DNA of 64,000 nt, taken from contig CAITDI010000061.1 in assembly GCA_903891095.1 (NCBI GenBank), positions 1-64,000 on the forward strand, given 5' to 3'. The position numbers were made by a program, and so were the translations under genes. Positions 60,405 to 64,000 of this stretch are shown one piece after another. Position 1 is the stretch's first letter. Each line of letters opens with the position of its first letter. The stretch comes from an uncultured bacterium. GTDB taxonomy: Bacteria > Planctomycetota > Phycisphaerae > Phycisphaerales > SM1A02. The notes under the pieces are model-generated. The model made no database searches and was not told the DNA's origin. It was given only the letters and a program-made list of their open reading frames with translations.

Positions 60405-63400
60405 TCACGGGCACTTCTGGAAGTACAGGATCTTCGGCTGGTCGTCCGGCGAGTTCACGTTGCTGCGGTCGACGCACATCACGTAGCGCGTGTCGTCCAC
60501 AACCTGGTCGCGGTTCGTGCCGTCCCAGACGCCCGTCGTGTCGTTCTGCTTGACCTGACGGACGCGGAGATAGACGGTGAACACGTCGCTGCGCGTGGTG
60601 ACCAGGTTCGAGATGCCCTTGAAGAGGAGGTTCATGTCCTCGACATCGCCGAGCGCCTCATCGATCGGCTTGGTCGGGATCGCCGTGACCGGCGGCGGCG
60701 TGATCGCGTAGTAGATGTCCGACGGGAGCTGCCGCGGACGCGAGTTGGTGAGGTCGGTCGACCACGAGTAGCCGACCGGGTACTCGCCAAAGTCGCCCGT
60801 GATCAGGTCGTCGTACGGATCGAGGCCGAGGTAGCGCACGCTGTAGCTGTTGCGCGCGCCCTGCTGCGTTCCCGCAGGAGGCGTGCGCGCGAGCAGCATG
60901 AGCTCGCCGATCGAGGCAAAGCCGCGTTCGCCGCGCATCGTCGGGAAGAACCGCGGCATGTCGGTCGGCAGCGTCGATCCAAGCCCGCTCGAGGTGATCT
61001 GGCTCGGGGTGAGTCCGCGATCCTCGTAGGTCGGGAAGTAGAACGGCGTCGCGAACGCAGGCGTCGGCGTGCCGAGGATGCCTCGGTCGCGGTACGAACG
61101 AATCGCGTCGGTCAGGCGCGTGTACGGCGTGACCGTTCCCGCGCGCGACAGACGCGTCATCATCGGCATCGCCTGCATGACTTCAGGCATGGCGGTGTTG
61201 ATGTTGATGAGACCAGGCGTCGCGCGGTTGGCGTAGCGGCCGCCGAGCCCGAAACGACGCTCCTCGGCATGCGCGAGGTCGATGGCTTCGTTGAAGTCGC
61301 CGTCCGAATCGCGGTCGAAGCTGTTGCGGCCCGCTCCATCGATGGTCAGGCCGTCGAGGAATGCGACGCCCGTGGGCAGCGCTGGGATCCACGCGTTGTA
61401 TCCACCCGATGGAGCCGGCGGATTGGTGGTCGACGCGACGTCGAAGCGGCTGTTGATGACCGGCGTTCCCAGGTCGTTCGTTCCCTGTTCGCCCGGCAGG
61501 CGAAGCTGCAGGCGATTGACGTAGAGCCCGGTCCCCGGGAAGAACTCGCTGTCGACATCGTCGTCGAGCATCGTCTCGGAGAACGTGCGGACGCACGTCG
61601 GGTTGCTGCCCCAGCCGCGGTAGACGTGACCCCAGAGGAACACGTCGAGGACCTCGCCGACCTGCTCGAAGTCGGAGTCCTTCTGCGTCATCTGGAACGG
61701 GATCTGCGTGACGGGAACCTGCTTGAAGCGCTGCCAGTCGGTGAGACGGGCGCCCTTGTTGCCGATCATCCACTCGTAGGCCTGGCCGTTGAAGTTGGTG
61801 ATGCCGTGGCAATCCTGCTCGTAGATGTTGCCCGTGCCGGCAGCGAGTCCGAGCTTGGGAAGGAACGGCATCGGCGTGTTGCCGCCAACGGAGGCGATCT
61901 GCTCGGTTCCGCCCGTGGTGGTCACGATGAGGTTGGTGAAGAACGTCGGCTTGCCGCGCATCTGGCGGCCGAACATGTCGACGAACGTGTAGTTCGCCCA
62001 GCGGTTCTGGCCCGAGGCGTCGCCGTCGGGGTCCTGACCGATCTTCCACACATCGCCCTTGAATCCGAGCGCGCCGTCGAGTCGCGAACCGATCGTCGAC
62101 ACCATCGGCTGCTGGCGCTCGCTGCGGACGGGCTCGGTCGCCATGCTGAACACATAGCGCGGCGAGCGTTCGGTCGCGAGGATCTTGCGGCTCGCGATCA
62201 GAACCGTCGGATCATCCCACGAGCTCACATCCCAGCCCCAGATGCGGCTCGCGCGGCACCAGGTCATGAGGAAGTCGTTGTCCTTGATGCGCACGCCCGC
62301 GACGTAGTTGCGCGGCGAGTTCTGCGCCTCGTAGTAGTACTTCTTCTCCGGCGGGATGAACTGCGGGTCGGTGAACAGGCGGTTGAACGCCTCGGTGAAC
62401 TTGACCTTCGGCCCCGTATCTTCGTTGTCAAAGCGATCGACGACGACGGAGATCGGACCGCCGCTCACGCCGACGGGCGGCGTGAGGTTGCGGAGGATCT
62501 GCACGGGCTGCTGGGTGAGGCTCGTGTACGGCGCGTTGGTGGAGTTGGGCTCGCCGGGCGCGTTGAGGTTCACGTTCCACTGGCCGGTCGCGTCGAACAC
62601 CATCGTGCGGTCGAGCGGATCGGCAAAGTCGGGCGACGTCGGCGGGACCGTGAGGTTGCCCTTCGAGTCGTAGAGGGTCGCGTACTCAATGGCGCCGTCG
62701 CCGTCGTTGTCGTTCTGCTGCAGGGTCGTGCCCTGCATCTCGCCCTTCTCGATGTCGAAGAAGTCGAGCACGGCCGCGCGGAAGGCGCCGGTGGCGTAGC
62801 CGCCGACGACGCCGTTGGCGACCGCGTACACGATCGCCGTGGTCGGCTTACCGAGCGTCGCGGGCGCGAGCGTCGGGTTCGGACCGTATCCCGCAGCGAT
62901 GCTGCCGACGGTGAAGTTGAACGTCTGACCAAAGCACTGCAGGCGGAAGTCGCCCAGCGAGATCGGCGTGTCGTACGGGTTGGCGATCTGCACCGCGACG
63001 ATCAGGCTCGGCTTGCTGGACGAGTCAACGTAGTTCTCGCCGCCGTCGTCGACGTCGGGCGGAAGCTCTTCCTGGCCCGCCGGCGGATCCTGGCCCTGCC
63101 ACTCGCTCTCCTTGAACTCGCTCTTCGGATACACGAGGCCCATGAAGACCTCCATGATGAAGGGCTGCTTCTCCATGCCCGTGTAGAACTGGTCCTGGCG
63201 AATCGGGTCCTGCACGACATCGGTGGTCGGCGGGAAGTAGCCCTGCGGATCGGTCTGCGGCGCGCTTGGGTAGAGCGGACGGTCGATCGCGATGCCCGTG
63301 GTGCCAATCGTCTGCGGCTCGTCGCTCGCGCAGTCGAGGTTGGCGACGTAGCTCGCGATCATGCTGCGCGTGCGGTTGAAGTCGCGGTCGCGCGTGCCGA

Positions 63401-64000
63401 GGTACGAAACGTACTTGGTCGCGCCCGTCGAGTCCTGGTAGGTCTGCGTGAGGGTGCGCTCGAGGAGACGCTGGAGGTCGCGGCGCCACTGGAAGGCAGC
63501 GAAGGCGTTGCGATTGAGCGCAGGCTGGCCGTTCGCGTCGACGAAGTTCGGCTCGCGGAGGTCGATCTTGTACTTCTGGCGCGAGTACTCATTGCGATTC
63601 GCCGCCTGGAACGCGTTGTAGGTCGTGTCCGTCGGCGCAGGCACATTCGCGCCTGGGCTCAGGTAGTTGAAGGTCTCGTCGTAGTACGCGCTCGGCCAGA
63701 TGCCGGGGGGCGCCATCTCGTTGCGCGCGCCGCTGAACATGGTCAGCTTGCGGCGGTTGTCGACGAGCAGCTGGCGCGCGTCGAGCTGGTCGAGGTACTC
63801 GTCGGCCTCCTCGCGCTGCGGGGTCGAGCGGAGGAACTGGTAGCTGTTGGCGTTGTCGCCGTTGATCGCAGGGCTGAAGAGATTGACCGCCTGCTCAAAG
63901 CGCGAAAGCACGCCGGGGAAGTTGTTGCCGTGGTACGCGCGAAGCTCGAACTCGTCGGACGTGTCGAACGGCGTAAGTCCCGAGTTCGGATGCTCGGGAT
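60405..64000 (-). CDS. Large GspK-like protein (5' truncated)
   Basis: The frame is open to the right edge, so the N-terminus is outside; about 1198 residues are visible. They include DRDSDGDFNEAIDL and DNDGDGAIEYATLYD, which look like Ca-binding loops; a helix-hairpin-helix-like phrase ININTAMPEVMQAMP near 900, typical of GspK/type II pseudopilin tips (VNVNTAPPEVL); and FASIGELMLLARTP. Much of the rest is beta-rich with Asn/Asp/Gly/Thr. A GspK-type role, or a planctomycete pseudopilin-like surface protein, is the best guess. An in-frame GTG at 63909-63911 is not likely to be the start, because similar sequence continues upstream. Confidence 0.65.
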   Translation of the reverse strand, partial: PEHPNSGLTPFDTSDEFELRAYHGNNFPGVLSRFEQAVNLFSPAINGDNANSYQFLRSTPQREEADEYLDQLDARQLLVDNRRKLTMFSGARNEMAPPGIWPSAYYDETFNYLSPGANVPAPTDTTYNAFQAANRNEYSRQKYKIDLREPNFVDANGQPALNRNAFAAFQWRRDLQRLLERTLTQTYQDSTGATKYVSYLGTRDRDFNRTRSMIASYVANLDCASDEPQTIGTTGIAIDRPLYPSAPQTDPQGYFPPTTDVVQDPIRQDQFYTGMEKQPFIMEVFMGLVYPKSEFKESEWQGQDPPAGQEELPPDVDDGGENYVDSSSKPSLIVAVQIANPYDTPISLGDFRLQCFGQTFNFTVGSIAAGYGPNPTLAPATLGKPTTAIVYAVANGVVGGYATGAFRAAVLDFFDIEKGEMQGTTLQQNDNDGDGAIEYATLYDSKGNLTVPPTSPDFADPLDRTMVFDATGQWNVNLNAPGEPNSTNAPYTSLTQQPVQILRNLTPPVGVSGGPISVVVDRFDNEDTGPKVKFTEAFNRLFTDPQFIPPEKKYYYEAQNSPRNYVAGVRIKDNDFLMTWCRASRIWGWDVSSWDDPTVLIASRKILATERSPRYVFSMATEPVRSERQQPMVSTIGSRLDGALGFKGDVWKIGQDPDGDASGQNRWANYTFVDMFGRQMRGKPTFFTNLIVTTTGGTEQIASVGGNTPMPFLPKLGLAAGTGNIYEQDCHGITNFNGQAYEWMIGNKGARLTDWQRFKQVPVTQIPFQMTQKDSDFEQVGEVLDVFLWGHVYRGWGSNPTCVRTFSETMLDDDVDSEFFPGTGLYVNRLQLRLPGEQGTNDLGTPVINSRFDVASTTNPPAPSGGYNAWIPALPTGVAFLDGLTIDGAGRNSFDRDSDGDFNEAIDLAHAEERRFGLGGRYANRATPGLININTAMPEVMQAMPMMTRLSRAGTVTPYTRLTDAIRSYRDRGILGTPTPAFATPFYFPTYEDRGLTPSQITSSGLGSTLPTDMPRFFPTMRGERGFASIGELMLLARTPPAGTQQGARNSYSVRYLGLDPYDDLITGDFGEYPVGYSWSTDLTNSRPRQLPSDIYYAITPPPVTAIPTKPIDEALGDVEDMNLLFKGISNLVTTRSDVFTVYLRVRQVKQNDTTGVWDGTNRDQVVDDTRYVMCVDRSNVNSPDDQPKILYFQKCP

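Noticed and set aside
1-64000. Mobile elements, prophage, CRISPR arrays, rRNA
   Set aside because: No transposase, integrase, terminal inverted repeats, spaced repeats or rRNA-like stretches were found on either strand.

Overview
The window is GC-rich (roughly two thirds G+C by eye), densely coded on both strands and free of recognisable insertion sequences, prophage genes or CRISPR arrays. The gene mix suggests a planctomycete, probably of the class Phycisphaerae: many small lipoproteins and secreted proteins without wider homologues, HEAT-repeat proteins, two ECF sigma factors, a complete mreBCD set, a FlgI-like lipoprotein outside any flagellar cluster, and a very large GspK-like secreted protein. 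This placement is an inference from gene content; there is no rRNA in the window.

Layout. 1-6.6 kb: end of a SPOR-domain protein, a truncated globin, a HEAT-like secreted protein, a lipoprotein, a class V aminotransferase, a hypothetical gene overlapping lexA with a candidate LexA operator upstream, then mazG-like/HIT/trpA on the minus strand. 6.6-18.9 kb: tRNA-Arg, an MFS permease overlapping tail to tail with a secreted hydrolase, photolyase plus a TIGR01777-type protein, a pair of membrane proteins carrying three thioredoxin-like domains with two CxxC motifs each, tilS, and an ECF sigma operon. 18.9-26 kb: a cobalamin-domain-like protein, ubiE/menG, an amidohydrolase, a lipoprotein, an RluA-type pseudouridine synthase, a LuxR-type response regulator, a second ECF sigma factor, a zinc-ribbon membrane protein, a thioredoxin-family protein and tRNA-Asp.

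26.2-40.4 kb is one long minus-strand block. Read in transcription order it holds a TlpA-like protein, rpe, accD, lnt, a HEAT lipoprotein, a coiled-coil protein with an MreC-like tail, a 58-residue membrane protein, mreB, mreC, mreD, a GlmU-like transferase and polA. Its theme is envelope growth: lipid precursor, lipoprotein acylation, cytoskeleton and sugar-nucleotide supply. 40.6-50 kb (plus strand): pgk, miaA, topA and a 1300-residue FtsK/EccC-like ATPase. 50-64 kb: hrpA, tRNA-Val, the FlgI-like lipoprotein, smc and the 5'-truncated GspK-like gene. Smc, TopA, PolA and HrpA give the second half a nucleic-acid maintenance flavour.

Sequence-scale patterns: several genes have a -10-like hexamer only 7-9 nt before the start codon, suggesting leaderless mRNAs; tRNA and mreB promoters share an extended -10 box; and short tandem duplications repeatedly straddle stop codons, creating back-up stops. 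The least familiar protein-level items are the triple double-CxxC thioredoxin pair and the FtsK-like protein in which only the middle of three modules keeps a P-loop.
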